A DNA stretch of 64,000 nt from Sinorhizobium psoraleae (GCF_013283645.1 NZ_JABEKV010000003.1:62001-126000), one strand, 5' to 3'; shown: positions 8,769 through 17,545, counted from the stretch's first letter. The notes: generated from the sequence alone by a model not told the origin. Numbers and translations: made by a program.

Positions 8769-9695
8769 CTATATCGCGGCCTCCCGCCGCCGATATTTCG
8801 TAAGATTTTCTTGGAAAGGCAGATTGCGGCCGCCATATCCCGTCACCGCGAGCGATCCACAGATGACGGCAATTTCGATCGCGCCGCGAAGGTCCGGCTC
8901 GTTGAGCAGTCCGTGGACGAAGCCGGCGTTGAAGCAATCGCCGGCACCGGTCGTGTCGAATACATCGACGGCGAGCGCCGGCACGCGGCAGATCTCTCCC
9001 TTCGAAGAGGCGATTGCCCCCTCGGCACCGCATTTGACGACGACGGTCGGGCAGAAACGGGCGATCGAGGCGAGCGCGCGCTCAACGTCATCCTCGCCGG
9101 TCAACGCCTTCGACTCGGAGGAATTCGGCAGGAAGACGTCGATCAGCCTCAGCATTTCCTCCACACCGGGCGTCGAGAGTTTGTAATCGACGTGCTGCAG
9201 GTCGGAGCAGACGACGATGCCGAGGTCACGTGCCGCCTGAATCAAGGCGCGGCGCTCCTCGTCGAGCGAGAACCCCTGCAAGAGCAGGATGCGCGGCCTG
9301 ATGCGCTCGAGATCCTCCGGCTTCGGCAGCGGGTCCGGTTGCTCGGCATAGCTGATGAAGCCCCGGTCATGCGCGAACGAAAATGCCGCGCTCACCCGGC
9401 GCAACGGTTTCTCCAAATGGATGAAGAGCCCGTCATCGATATTTTCCCGCCGCGCTTCGTCGACGATCATACGGCTGAAGATGTCGTTTCCGAAGGTGCA
9501 CCACCAGCCCGCTTTGGTACCAAGTCGGGCAAGAGCGAGCGCCGTTGAATAGGCCGCACCCGGCACCCACTCGAATTCCTCGGCCCATAGATCGGCACTG
9601 ATCTTCGGCACCTCCGGAAGTCCGCGGAAGATGAGATCGAAGTAGTATTCTCCGACCACCATCACATCATAGTGGGAACCAAGCGCCTCATTCAC
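8769..9695 (-). CDS. PfkB-family carbohydrate kinase
   Basis: The 308-residue kinase carries the PfkB signature 2 DTTGAGDCFNAGFVHGLL near residue 245, with the catalytic Asp in TGAGD. Earlier come the N-terminal VVGEYYFDLIFRGLP and the substrate-side GAAYSTALALARLG. Members phosphorylate ribose, fructose, nucleosides, amino sugars and others. Here it sits between a GH4 glycosidase (4-bp overlap) and the importer genes, so it probably phosphorylates the monosaccharide released inside the cell, giving a substrate for the NagB-like enzyme. Confidence 0.88.
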   Translation of the reverse strand: MNEALGSHYDVMVVGEYYFDLIFRGLPEVPKISADLWAEEFEWVPGAAYSTALALARLGTKAGWWCTFGNDIFSRMIVDEARRENIDDGLFIHLEKPLRRVSAAFSFAHDRGFISYAEQPDPLPKPEDLERIRPRILLLQGFSLDEERRALIQAARDLGIVVCSDLQHVDYKLSTPGVEEMLRLIDVFLPNSSESKALTGEDDVERALASIARFCPTVVVKCGAEGAIASSKGEICRVPALAVDVFDTTGAGDCFNAGFVHGLLNEPDLRGAIEIAVICGSLAVTGYGGRNLPFQENLTKYRRREAAI

Positions 9696-11077
9696 GACCA
9701 GTCACCTGCATATTGCGCATGCGCCGCGAGATATTCGTCGACCAGCGGCACCGCGCGCGAATAGGACAGCACCAGCGGATGCGCCATCAGCGCCTCGACG
9801 GCGAGCTCGCGGCTGCGTTCCTTGACTGCACGGACCGCCAGTCGCTCATAGCGCTTGACGTTTTGGACGAGCTGCGCCTGCGCCTCGGGCATGGCGCCCA
9901 TCTTCAGCGGCCGGATGCCGCTCTTGTCTACCACGCAGCTTACTTCGACGACGTCATCGGCATGCAGTCCGTCGATCGCGCCCTCGTTGCGAACGTTGAG
10001 ACCCGTGTAGCAGGGCTTTCCGGTCTGCAGCGCATCGACGAGGTTGAGCGCGACGCCGGCATAGCCCTCGCCCTCTTCACCCGTCTCGCCGGCGGCGATG
10101 CTGTCGACGAACTTGTCGGCCTCTTCCATGCTTGGCGCATCCGCCAGCGCATAATGCATATAGGTCGCGTTGCGCCGCCGCTCATAGGCGTAGTAGGCGG
10201 CCAATGCTTCCTTGGCATCGGTATCCAGATTGATTGTGCCGAGCTTGGCAATCAGCGCCGCGTTCAGGTCTTTTACCTCTTCGCCACGCGTCCGCTCGTC
10301 GGACTTGAGCGCTTCGACCGCCCTTTCCGCATAGTAGTAGTAATAGAGATATTCGTTGATCCAGTTGCGCTGATGGCGGATCAGCTTGCTGTCGAACATG
10401 CGCTGCGACGTCGCGCGGATGAAGGCGTCGTCGTCGAGCAGCGGCTGCAGCACTTCCTTGCCATCGATCCTGGCACCCCTCGTAAAGGAGAGGTGGTTGA
10501 GGCCATAGACCTCGGCGCGCACGTCGTTCTGCGGCACCTTGTACCAGCGCGCCAAAGCCTCCTGCGCACCGTTCGCACCGTCGCAAATGCCGACGGTGCG
10601 ATGATAGCCTTCGTTCTGCAGGGCCTGGGCAACCAGGCCGGCAGGGTTGGTGAAGTTGAACAGCCAGGCGTCCGGACTGACCTTTTTCAGGATTTCCGCA
10701 TATTTCAGGATGACGGGGATGCTGCGGAGCGCCATCGCAAAGCCGCCCGGACCGGTGGTCTCCTGCCCCAGAACGCCATGGGCAAGCGCGATGCGCTCGT
10801 CCTTGATCCGGCCCTCTTCGTTGCCGGGCCGGACGGTGGTCACGACATAGCTTGCTCCTTCCAACGCCCGCTCGGCATCGACCGACATGGTGACCTTGAC
10901 CGGGGACTGCATGCGCCGTGCCAGTTCCTGGCTGATCCGCCCGAAAAGATCGAGTTTCCGCTCATTGATGTCCTGCAAGCAGATCTCGGTCAGACCGCTT
11001 CTCTCCGCGCGCCGCAGTGCAGATCCGACAAACAGGGGTGCCCGGACTCCGCCGCCGCCAATCAAGGTCAGTTTCAT
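9692..11077 (-). CDS. Glycoside hydrolase family 4 (NAD+- and metal-dependent)
   Basis: The 461-residue enzyme has the GH4 Rossmann start MKLTLIGGGGVRAPLFVGSA, the NFTNPAGLV block (Asn144), a probable metal-binding Cys165 in VGICDGANG, and GLNHLSF with His195. GH4 enzymes cleave glycosides by an NAD+-assisted oxidation/elimination route and often act on 6-phospho-sugars. No PTS is present here and uptake is by ABC transport, so the substrate may be unphosphorylated. It is the first gene of the operon, and a candidate operator for the divergent GntR regulator lies 34 bases upstream. Confidence 0.9.
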   Translation of the reverse strand: MKLTLIGGGGVRAPLFVGSALRRAERSGLTEICLQDINERKLDLFGRISQELARRMQSPVKVTMSVDAERALEGASYVVTTVRPGNEEGRIKDERIALAHGVLGQETTGPGGFAMALRSIPVILKYAEILKKVSPDAWLFNFTNPAGLVAQALQNEGYHRTVGICDGANGAQEALARWYKVPQNDVRAEVYGLNHLSFTRGARIDGKEVLQPLLDDDAFIRATSQRMFDSKLIRHQRNWINEYLYYYYYAERAVEALKSDERTRGEEVKDLNAALIAKLGTINLDTDAKEALAAYYAYERRRNATYMHYALADAPSMEEADKFVDSIAAGETGEEGEGYAGVALNLVDALQTGKPCYTGLNVRNEGAIDGLHADDVVEVSCVVDKSGIRPLKMGAMPEAQAQLVQNVKRYERLAVRAVKERSRELAVEALMAHPLVLSYSRAVPLVDEYLAAHAQYAGDWS

Positions 11078-11110
11078 TCTTTACTCCGCCGTTCCGACTG
11101 TGATATCGCT

Positions 11111-11126
11111 ACTGGATATAACCAGT
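11111..11126. promoter_or_regulatory. Candidate GntR/UTRA operator for the GH4 operon
   Basis: ACTGGATATAACCAGT is a near-perfect 16-bp palindrome (ACTGG arms and TATA core). It resembles operators known for HutC/NagR-type GntR regulators, which centre on TGGT-N4-ACCA-like symmetry. It lies 34 bases upstream of the GH4 start and within the divergent region shared with the GntR gene. Confidence 0.6.
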
Positions 11127-11252
11127 CATGTCAACGCGGGCTCCAGGAAGCTTTCGCACGATCCACAGGATGGCTGAAAGATGCATGACGGTCGAAGCAA
11201 GGCGAAACGGAAAACGCCCGCCGGGCTCTTGTCTTGAACCTTGCCAGGTGTA

Positions 11253-12071
11253 ATGCAGGAGAGCATCCGGCAACTGGCGGCTGAAACGAAAAGACGCATG
11301 GCGCGACACGCAAATCTCCCGGACGAGAGTTCCATCGATCGCAACCATCCGGATGCGCTCTACGTGCAATTGCGAAATCTGCTCAAGGGCATGATCGAAA
11401 GGCGGGAACTTGCGGTCAATGACAAGCTTCCATCCGAGCGGGAACTGGTCGCCGTTTATGGCGTCAGCCGCATTACCGTGCGCCAGGCAGTGAAGGAGCT
11501 CGAGAATCTCGGCTATCTGCAGACGCGGCCCGGCAAGGGCATCTATGTCACCGCACCGACACCGATCTATGAGCTCGAGGTCGTGCGCAGCTTCACCCAG
11601 ACGGCCTACGCGAACAACCGCAAGCCCGGCATGCGCCTTCTCTCGGGCAAGATCATCCAGGCCGACGCGGAAGTCGCGCGGCCGCTATCGCTGCCGACAG
11701 GGGCCGATGTCGTTTTCCTCGAGAGATTGCGCCTCCTCGACGACGTGCCGGTGGTCATCCAGCGGGACTGGTTTTCCGCCTCGCTCGCGCCGGGCATTCT
11801 CGACATCGACTGGACGGTCGAGAACAGGTCGCTCTACGCGGAATTCGAGAATCGCTACGGAATCATTCCGTCGCGCGGCCAGTCGACCGTGAGCGCAAGA
11901 CTCGCCTCCGACATCGAGGCGTCATTTTTGCAGCTCGAGGTTCCGGCCGCGGTTTTGACACTGGATCAGATCGCCTATGACAATCATAACCGCACGGTCA
12001 ATGTGAGCGCCGCCGCCTACCATCCGACCCGCTATCCGCTGTCGTTGACCCAGTCGCATCGAAGGCTGTGA
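11253..12071 (+). CDS. GntR-family regulator with UTRA ligand domain
   Basis: About 272 residues. An N-terminal winged helix (LYVQLRNLLKGMIERRELA, then LPSERELVAVYGVSRITVRQ) is followed by a UTRA effector domain (VVFLERLRLLDDVPVVIQRD). HutC-subfamily regulators of this type sense sugars or sugar phosphates. A TTG at 11241 would add four residues; the ATG at 11253, with AGG six bases upstream, is preferred, and an ATG at 11299 is also possible. It is divergent from the GH4/ABC operon and is its likely repressor. Confidence 0.88.
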   Translation: MQESIRQLAAETKRRMARHANLPDESSIDRNHPDALYVQLRNLLKGMIERRELAVNDKLPSERELVAVYGVSRITVRQAVKELENLGYLQTRPGKGIYVTAPTPIYELEVVRSFTQTAYANNRKPGMRLLSGKIIQADAEVARPLSLPTGADVVFLERLRLLDDVPVVIQRDWFSASLAPGILDIDWTVENRSLYAEFENRYGIIPSRGQSTVSARLASDIEASFLQLEVPAAVLTLDQIAYDNHNRTVNVSAAAYHPTRYPLSLTQSHRRL

Positions 12072-12164
12072 GCCCTCCTCTGCCGCGGCGCGGGTGATTT
12101 TCGCCCGCCAATTTTCCCGCAACCATAGATTTGTGTACCGATCCGGCGATCTACCCAAATCGTC

Positions 12165-12180
12165 TGTTCCCGCGGAAACA
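12165..12180. promoter_or_regulatory. Palindrome shared with the type I exporter promoter
   Basis: TGTTCCCGCGGAAACA has half-sites TGTTCCC and GGAAACA around a 2-bp centre. The same half-sites, in the same order and spacing, occur at 20624-20639 upstream of the type I secretion operon. It lies 272 bases before the RTX ATG. Candidate shared operator (inference). Confidence 0.5.
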
Positions 12181-12236
12181 CGAAATGCTTTCGGACTCGT
12201 CGATATATGGCGGCGAGAACGGCAGGGAACGTTCTT

Positions 12237-12262
12237 CAAGTCACGCAATACTGCATGACTTG
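12237..12262. promoter_or_regulatory. Inverted repeat CAAGTCA-N12-TGACTTG
   Basis: Perfect 7-bp arms are separated by 12 bases, so the arms are centred 19 bases (nearly two helical turns) apart, which fits binding by a dimeric regulator. It lies 190 bases upstream of the RTX ATG. I found no copy at the exporter promoter. Confidence 0.3.
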
Positions 12263-12451
12263 CGAGGGGTTCGACTGGGGAGACACTCCGTGAAACGGCA
12301 CCGCATCTAATCTATCGATGCCTTGTCGCTCGACGATGAGCGACCGCCCGCCATGGGCGCCTCTTCCGAAAAACCAGCAAACATCACGCCGAGGCAGCCG
12401 CCTCGGCCAACAGAGACGCATGTCCCGATGCATTGGAACAAGGAAACAGAA

Positions 12452-15400
12452 ATGGCGAATATCTTCGGAACTGCCGGCAAGGACATTTTGACCGGCAGCG
12501 ATCTTGAGAGTGATTTCATCATGGCGCTTGCCGGCGACGACATCGTCAACGGCGGCATGGGCAGCGATACGGTGAACGCCGACGAGGGCAACGACACCGT
12601 CAGCGGCTCGTTCCAGAACGACAGCCTCATGGGCGGCGACGGCAACGACACGCTAAACGGCAATAGCGGAAGCGACATGCTGAGCGGCGGCGCCGGACAG
12701 GACAAGCTCAACGGCGGCAGCGGTCGGGACATAATAACCGCTTTCGAACTCAGCGAAATTTCCGGCGACGTCGTCGATGGCGGCTCCGGCACCGACATGG
12801 TGATGATCGACTACTCGGAGCATGGAGCAAAGCTCAACATCGCGATCAAGGACTGGATCGCACCGCAAACGCTGACCGGAGGCATCCAGACGACGAATGT
12901 CGAGTCGTTCAGCATCACCGGAACGAATTTCGATGACGTCATTACCGGCGGCAACTATTCCGACATGCTGATGGGGGGACTCGGACACGACCGGCTCTCG
13001 GGCGGGCGCGGTCATGACATGCTCCAGGGAGGAGACGGCAACGATACGCTCATCGGCGGCTACGGCTTCGACTTCCTGAGCGGCGACGCCGGCAATGACA
13101 ACATATACGGCGACGCCGGCACCGACTACCTGAGTGGCGGCGACGGCGACGACAAGGTCTACGGCGGCGACGGCGCGGACTCGCTCTCGGGAGATGCCGG
13201 CAACGACCTGCTTTCCGGCGGCAACGACAGTGACGCCATGACCGGCGGCGCGGGGGCCGATAGCCTGGCAGGCGACGTCGGCAATGACTCGCTCGATGGC
13301 GGCATCGGCGACGACAAGCTCGAAGGCGGCACCGGCGACGACACGCTCAGCTACACCTACGGTCAGGGCAAGGACACGATCACCGACGTGAGCGGCAGCG
13401 ACCGGCTGGTCATTCGCAGCTTCAGCGGAAACTTCACCGCCAAGGCATCGACGGAGCTCAATACGCTTGCCGGCGGCACGACGTTCAAGGGCATCGAGCA
13501 CTACTCGATCTACGCGACCGGTTCGACGGTCAACAAGGTCGTGACCGGGAGTGGCAATGATTATGTCGACGCCGCCGGCGGCGATGACTTCGTCGATGGT
13601 GGTGCCGGTAACGACACGCTTCTCGCCGGAATTGGCCGGGACACCGTCAATGGCGGCATCGGCAACGACGCCGTGACCCTGGGCGACGGTGGCGCAGACA
13701 AGGGCGACGGCGGCACCGGCACCGACACCGTCGCGGTCGACCGCCGCTCGCTGACAACCGCACAGACCTTTTCCGCGACCGGTGCCAGCGCAACGCTATC
13801 GGATGGAACAAGCCTCAACAACTTCGAGCGTTATCGCGTCGAATTCGGCTCCGGCAATGACGTGGTGAAGTCCGTCGGTTCCGCGCAGAGCGTTGCCTTC
13901 TACGGTTACGGCGGCAACGACACGCTGATCGGCACCAATGGCGGCGACACGCTCGATGGCGGAGAGGGAAGCGACACGCTCAACTCGGGCGCCGGCAACG
14001 ACGTCATCCGCGATTTTGGCGGGAAAAACTCGATCAATGCCGGGGACGGCAACGACGTGGTCAGTGTCGGCGACAGCGCGACGGGTGCTGCCAGCTACAA
14101 TACAGTCAACCTCGGAACCGGCGACGACAGCTTCACGCGGACGGCCTCGACCGGCACGCTGGTCGTCGATGGCGGGACGGGCACGGATTCCGTCTCCATC
14201 AATTTCAGCAAGTACACGCAGGGCATCACCTTCAAGCTTGCGCCATCGGTAACGGCGACAAATGCCCCGGTCACGGTGAAGAACGTCGAACGGGTTGCAC
14301 TTGTCGGCGGAACGGGCAACGACATCTTTGGCGGCGGCAGCCTCAACGACGATCTGCGCGGCGGCGCTGGCCACGACAGTCTCAACGCCGGGGCGGGCAA
14401 CGATTTCCTTTCCGGCGATGCCGGCAACGATACAATGCGCGGTGGAACGGGCAACGACACCATCTACGGTGACACGTCCACCACCACCGGCGGCAGGGAT
14501 CTGATCTACGCCGAGGATGGCAACGACAAGGTCTATGCCGGTATCGGAGACCGCTCCGATGGTGGCACAGGAACGGACGTGCTCAACCTGAACGTCGCCG
14601 AGCAGACGAAGGACATCACCTTCAACTTCTCGACGGGCACGGTTAACGTCGATACCGCTACATCCTTCAATGCCTTCGAAGCGCTCGAATATGTCGGCAG
14701 TAAGGGCAAGGACACGGTTACGGGCGGCTTGCTCAATGACGTCCTCGACGGCATGGCGGGCAACGATGTCCTCAAGGGCGGCAATGGCAATGATCGTCTG
14801 CGCGACGGCGCCGGCGACGACCAACTCTTCGGCGACGCCGGAAATGACATCCTCACCCGCACCGCTCATTCCGGCAAGGATCTCTTCGACGGCGGTGCCG
14901 GTATCGATACGCTGAGCTTCGCGGAAGGCGAGACATCCGTCGTCCTCGACCTGCAAACCCAGACCAAGAACAAGGGACTGGCGCTCGGCCTCACCGTCAA
15001 GAATTTCGAGACGATCATCGGCAGCGCGGCGGATGACGAAATTCGCGGCGATGCGACGGGCAACACGCTCTATGGCAAGGGTGCCGACGACATCCTCGAT
15101 GGCCGTGACGGCAACGATACGCTCATCGGTGGCGCAGGCGACGACTGGCTGACCGGCGGTACCGGCAACGACAGGTTCGTCTTCGATCGCGAAGGGCGCG
15201 ACGGTGAAGGCGATGTCATCACCGACTTCGTCCGCGGCCAGGACAAGCTTGTCATCGATCGCGCCGCCTTCGGCATCGCCGCCGGGGACACGACCGTGAC
15301 GCTCGTTACCGGCACGGACCCGGTCGCCACAAGCGGCAAGGGCACGTTCCTGTTCGAAAGCGACAACGGCCGCCTCTGGTACGATGCCGACGGCAACGCC

Positions 15401-15478
15401 GCGACGGCGGACCTGGAACTGGTCGCGATCCTGCAGAACGTCAAGTCACTCTCGACGAGCGACTTCTCCTTCCTCTAA
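12452..15478 (+). CDS. RTX-repeat calcium-binding secreted protein
   Basis: A 1008-residue acidic protein beginning MANIFGTAGKDILTGSDLES. Arrays of the RTX nonapeptide GGxGxDxLx occur almost from start to end (e.g. GGDGNDTLNG, GGAGQDKLNG, GGTGNDRFVF), broken by several non-repeat linker domains with repeated F/Y-rich segments. RTX arrays bind Ca2+ and fold after type I secretion. The C-terminus (DRFVFDREG..DVITDFVRGQDKLVID) resembles the secretion end of serralysin-like and rhizobial RTX exoproteins. No protease, lyase or lipase motif is seen. ATG 12452 is chosen over a longer frame for its AAGGAA site and because similarity begins there. The exporter 2 kb away is its probable route. Confidence 0.9.
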   Translation: MANIFGTAGKDILTGSDLESDFIMALAGDDIVNGGMGSDTVNADEGNDTVSGSFQNDSLMGGDGNDTLNGNSGSDMLSGGAGQDKLNGGSGRDIITAFELSEISGDVVDGGSGTDMVMIDYSEHGAKLNIAIKDWIAPQTLTGGIQTTNVESFSITGTNFDDVITGGNYSDMLMGGLGHDRLSGGRGHDMLQGGDGNDTLIGGYGFDFLSGDAGNDNIYGDAGTDYLSGGDGDDKVYGGDGADSLSGDAGNDLLSGGNDSDAMTGGAGADSLAGDVGNDSLDGGIGDDKLEGGTGDDTLSYTYGQGKDTITDVSGSDRLVIRSFSGNFTAKASTELNTLAGGTTFKGIEHYSIYATGSTVNKVVTGSGNDYVDAAGGDDFVDGGAGNDTLLAGIGRDTVNGGIGNDAVTLGDGGADKGDGGTGTDTVAVDRRSLTTAQTFSATGASATLSDGTSLNNFERYRVEFGSGNDVVKSVGSAQSVAFYGYGGNDTLIGTNGGDTLDGGEGSDTLNSGAGNDVIRDFGGKNSINAGDGNDVVSVGDSATGAASYNTVNLGTGDDSFTRTASTGTLVVDGGTGTDSVSINFSKYTQGITFKLAPSVTATNAPVTVKNVERVALVGGTGNDIFGGGSLNDDLRGGAGHDSLNAGAGNDFLSGDAGNDTMRGGTGNDTIYGDTSTTTGGRDLIYAEDGNDKVYAGIGDRSDGGTGTDVLNLNVAEQTKDITFNFSTGTVNVDTATSFNAFEALEYVGSKGKDTVTGGLLNDVLDGMAGNDVLKGGNGNDRLRDGAGDDQLFGDAGNDILTRTAHSGKDLFDGGAGIDTLSFAEGETSVVLDLQTQTKNKGLALGLTVKNFETIIGSAADDEIRGDATGNTLYGKGADDILDGRDGNDTLIGGAGDDWLTGGTGNDRFVFDREGRDGEGDVITDFVRGQDKLVIDRAAFGIAAGDTTVTLVTGTDPVATSGKGTFLFESDNGRLWYDADGNAATADLELVAILQNVKSLSTSDFSFL

Positions 15479-15505
15479 AACGACCCTTCCGCCAGCAAGG
15501 AAGCA

Positions 15506-15549
15506 CAGCGATGCGCCCGTCCCGCGAATGCGGGGCGGGCGCATCGCTG
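15506..15549 (+). terminator. Strong hairpin downstream of the RTX gene
   Basis: A perfect 14-bp stem (CAGCGATGCGCCCG / CGGGCGCATCGCTG) is extended by an inner CCCG/CGGG pairing. It begins 28 bases after the RTX stop. No clear T-run follows, so it may act as a stabiliser or a factor-assisted terminator between convergent genes. Confidence 0.5.
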
Positions 15550-15556
15550 CCGCCGG

Positions 15557-15599
15557 TTAGAGCATTTCACCGTCTTGTCGAAACGGTGAAATGCTCTAA
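15557..15599. repeat. Rhizobial small intergenic palindrome containing a stop codon
   Basis: Perfect 17-bp arms, TTAGAGCATTTCACCGT and its complement, flank a 9-nt loop. AGAGCATTTC/GAAATGCTCT palindromes are a recurrent intergenic element in rhizobia. The right arm contains the TAG stop of the convergent LysR gene, so the element defines that protein's end. Confidence 0.7.
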
Positions 15600-16570
15600 T
15601 TCCGCCGAGCGATACCCGTCTCGGCTGGCTCTCCGGGGGCGGCTCTTTGGCTGGGTTTTTCAACTCCCGGGATAAGGCCTATTTGCTCCGCTAGAAAGTC
15701 GATCAGCAACCGCACCCGCGCAACGCTCGCGCGTTCCGGAACGATCAGCATGCTCAGTGGAACGGACGGAAGCGAATAATCGGGCAAGATCGCCGTGAGC
15801 CGTCCGGTCGCCAAGAGATCGTCGACCAGCCATCGATGCGCGGGCGCAATGCCTCGCCCAGCGGCAAGCGCCTCGCGTGCGGCAAGTCCGTGATCGACCC
15901 GAAAACGTCCCCCAAAAGGAACCGCATGGTGTTCACCGCCGGGCCCCTGCAAGATGAGGATGTCGCTTCCCGCCACATTCGACATCCGGATGCCCTCATG
16001 GCCTGTCAGGTCCCGGGGAACAACTGGCGCACCCCGCGCCGCCAGATAAGCCGGCGCTGCCACCAGCAGACGCCGGCACTCCCCGATCGCTCTGAGCTTC
16101 ATGGAGCTGTCAGCAAGCGGACCCAGGCGAAGCGCGATATCGACACCTTCGTGCACAAGGTCGATTCGATCGTCGGTGAGACTGAGGTCGACCCCGATAT
16201 CGGGATAGAGATCCTGGAAGGCGAAAATCAGTCGGCTGACGTGCATGACCCCAAGGGCCGCCGTGCAGGATATACGGATTGTACCGGCTGGCGCGCCACG
16301 CGTGCCGCGCGCCTCGTCCACGGCCTGCTCTACGAGACGAAGGACTTGAACGCTGCTGGCGTAATAGCGGCTGCCTTCATCGGTCAGGGTGACGCGTCGG
16401 GTGGTTCTGCTGAGCAGAGGCACGCCGACGGCATCTTCGAGTTCTTTGATATGCCGTGTAATCGTTGACTGCCCCACGCCGAGTTCTCGCGCAACGGCCG
16501 ACAGGCTCCCGCGCTCGGCCACCCGGACGAAGGTGCGCATACGTTCCAATGTGACGTCCGATTTATCCAT
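15596..16570 (-). CDS. LysR-family transcriptional regulator
   Basis: The 324-residue protein has a winged helix (LERMRTFVRVAERGSLSAVA, then VGQSTITRHIKELEDAVG) and a LysR substrate-binding domain with GTIRISCTAALGVMHV. It is divergent from a flavodoxin-fold oxidoreductase gene 93 bases away, which is the standard arrangement for a LysR activator and its target. Its start codon overlaps one copy of a direct repeat TATCCATTAT, so self-regulation is plausible. Its stop lies inside an intergenic palindrome, and the C-terminal residues (EPAETGIARRN) may be recently acquired. Confidence 0.9.
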   Translation of the reverse strand: MDKSDVTLERMRTFVRVAERGSLSAVARELGVGQSTITRHIKELEDAVGVPLLSRTTRRVTLTDEGSRYYASSVQVLRLVEQAVDEARGTRGAPAGTIRISCTAALGVMHVSRLIFAFQDLYPDIGVDLSLTDDRIDLVHEGVDIALRLGPLADSSMKLRAIGECRRLLVAAPAYLAARGAPVVPRDLTGHEGIRMSNVAGSDILILQGPGGEHHAVPFGGRFRVDHGLAAREALAAGRGIAPAHRWLVDDLLATGRLTAILPDYSLPSVPLSMLIVPERASVARVRLLIDFLAEQIGLIPGVEKPSQRAAPGEPAETGIARRN

Positions 16571-16595
16571 TATTCAGCAAATTCCTATCCATTAT
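16564..16595. promoter_or_regulatory. Direct repeat at the LysR/oxidoreductase divergent promoter
   Basis: TATCCATTAT occurs at 16564-16573 and again at 16586-16595, a 22-base offset of about two helical turns. The first copy covers the LysR start codon. Candidate regulator-binding half-sites for LysR; the core is not a textbook T-N11-A site. Confidence 0.35.
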
Positions 16596-16663
16596 GCACA
16601 TCTAGTGGATCATTACCGCATTGGCTACCTAAGGATCGATTTCCCCTATCGGAGGCCGACCTC

Positions 16664-17545
16664 ATGAAAGTCCTACTCGTCTTCGCCCATCCCGAACCGC
16701 GCTCGCTCAACGGTGCGCTCCGCGACGTCGCCATCAAGGAACTGGAAGCCCAAGGCCACGAAGTGCGAATGTCGGATCTTTATGCTGCTCGCTGGAAATC
16801 CGAGATCGACCATGCCGATTTTCGATCGCTGGCTCCGGACGCCCGGTTGAAAGTGGCGAAGGCCTCGGGAGAAGCTTTCGCCACCAACGCTCTGACCGAA
16901 GACGTCAAGGCCGAGCACGAGAAGCTCCTATGGGCAGACGTCCTGATCCTGCAGTTTCCACTGTGGTGGTATGCAATGCCGGCGATCCTCAAAGGCTGGG
17001 TGGATCGGGTATACGCATATGGCTTCGCGTATGGCGTCGGCGAGCACAGCGACAAGTATCGGGGTAAGCGCTTCGGAGAGGGAACCCTTGCGGGTAAACG
17101 CGCGATGTTGCTCGTGACAACCGGTGGCTGGGAGGAGCATTACTCCGCGCGCGGGATCAACGGGCCGATCGACGACCTCTTATTCCCGATCAATCACGGG
17201 ATTCTCTTTTATCCGGGCTACGATGTGCTCCCGCCGTTCGTCACTTACAGGGTCGATCGCCTCGACGAGACCGGCTTCCATGTCGTGGCCGAGCGCCTGC
17301 GCGAGAGGATGCGGACGCTTGGCTCGACTCCGCCCATTCCCTATCGGCGGCAGAACGGCGGAGATTATGTGATCCCGACCCTTCAGCTCCGCCCTGGTCT
17401 GGCCGATCCAGATGCAAACGGCTTTGCTCTTCACCTGGACGGCACAGACACGGTCGACGAGACTAGTCTTCGCGGAAGGCGTGCCGCATCTGGTCCGTTA
17501 GCGGCTTCGTCAGGTAAGAGATCACCGTGCGGTCGGCAATCTTGA
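16664..17545 (+). CDS. Flavodoxin-fold NAD(P)H quinone oxidoreductase (NQO1/MdaB-like)
   Basis: The 293-residue protein starts MKVLLVFAHPEPRSLNGALR, the FMN/FAD-binding start of the flavodoxin_2 family. It continues with ILQFPLWWYAMPAILKGWVDRV and LLVTTGGWEEHYS, both typical of NQO1/MdaB. These enzymes reduce quinones or electrophiles by two electrons in the cytoplasm. A good GGAGG site precedes ATG 16664. The final 27 residues overlap the 3' end of the convergent HlyD gene by 83 bases and look unlike the family, so the C-terminus may be an extension or frameshift product. Confidence 0.85.
   Translation: MKVLLVFAHPEPRSLNGALRDVAIKELEAQGHEVRMSDLYAARWKSEIDHADFRSLAPDARLKVAKASGEAFATNALTEDVKAEHEKLLWADVLILQFPLWWYAMPAILKGWVDRVYAYGFAYGVGEHSDKYRGKRFGEGTLAGKRAMLLVTTGGWEEHYSARGINGPIDDLLFPINHGILFYPGYDVLPPFVTYRVDRLDETGFHVVAERLRERMRTLGSTPPIPYRRQNGGDYVIPTLQLRPGLADPDANGFALHLDGTDTVDETSLRGRRAASGPLAASSGKRSPCGRQS

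Larger units (their letters stand above)
12072..12451. other. Non-coding leader region upstream of the RTX gene
   Basis: The 380-bp gap between the GntR gene and the RTX gene holds no supported ORF. It contains two symmetrical sites, listed separately, and an AAGGAA Shine-Dalgarno seven bases before the RTX ATG. I could not identify a confident -35/-10 pair. Confidence 0.6.

Noticed and set aside
12323-12451. 43-residue upstream extension of the RTX protein
   Set aside because: It lacks a ribosome-binding site and coding character; the AAGGAA-led ATG at 12452 gives the normal RTX start.
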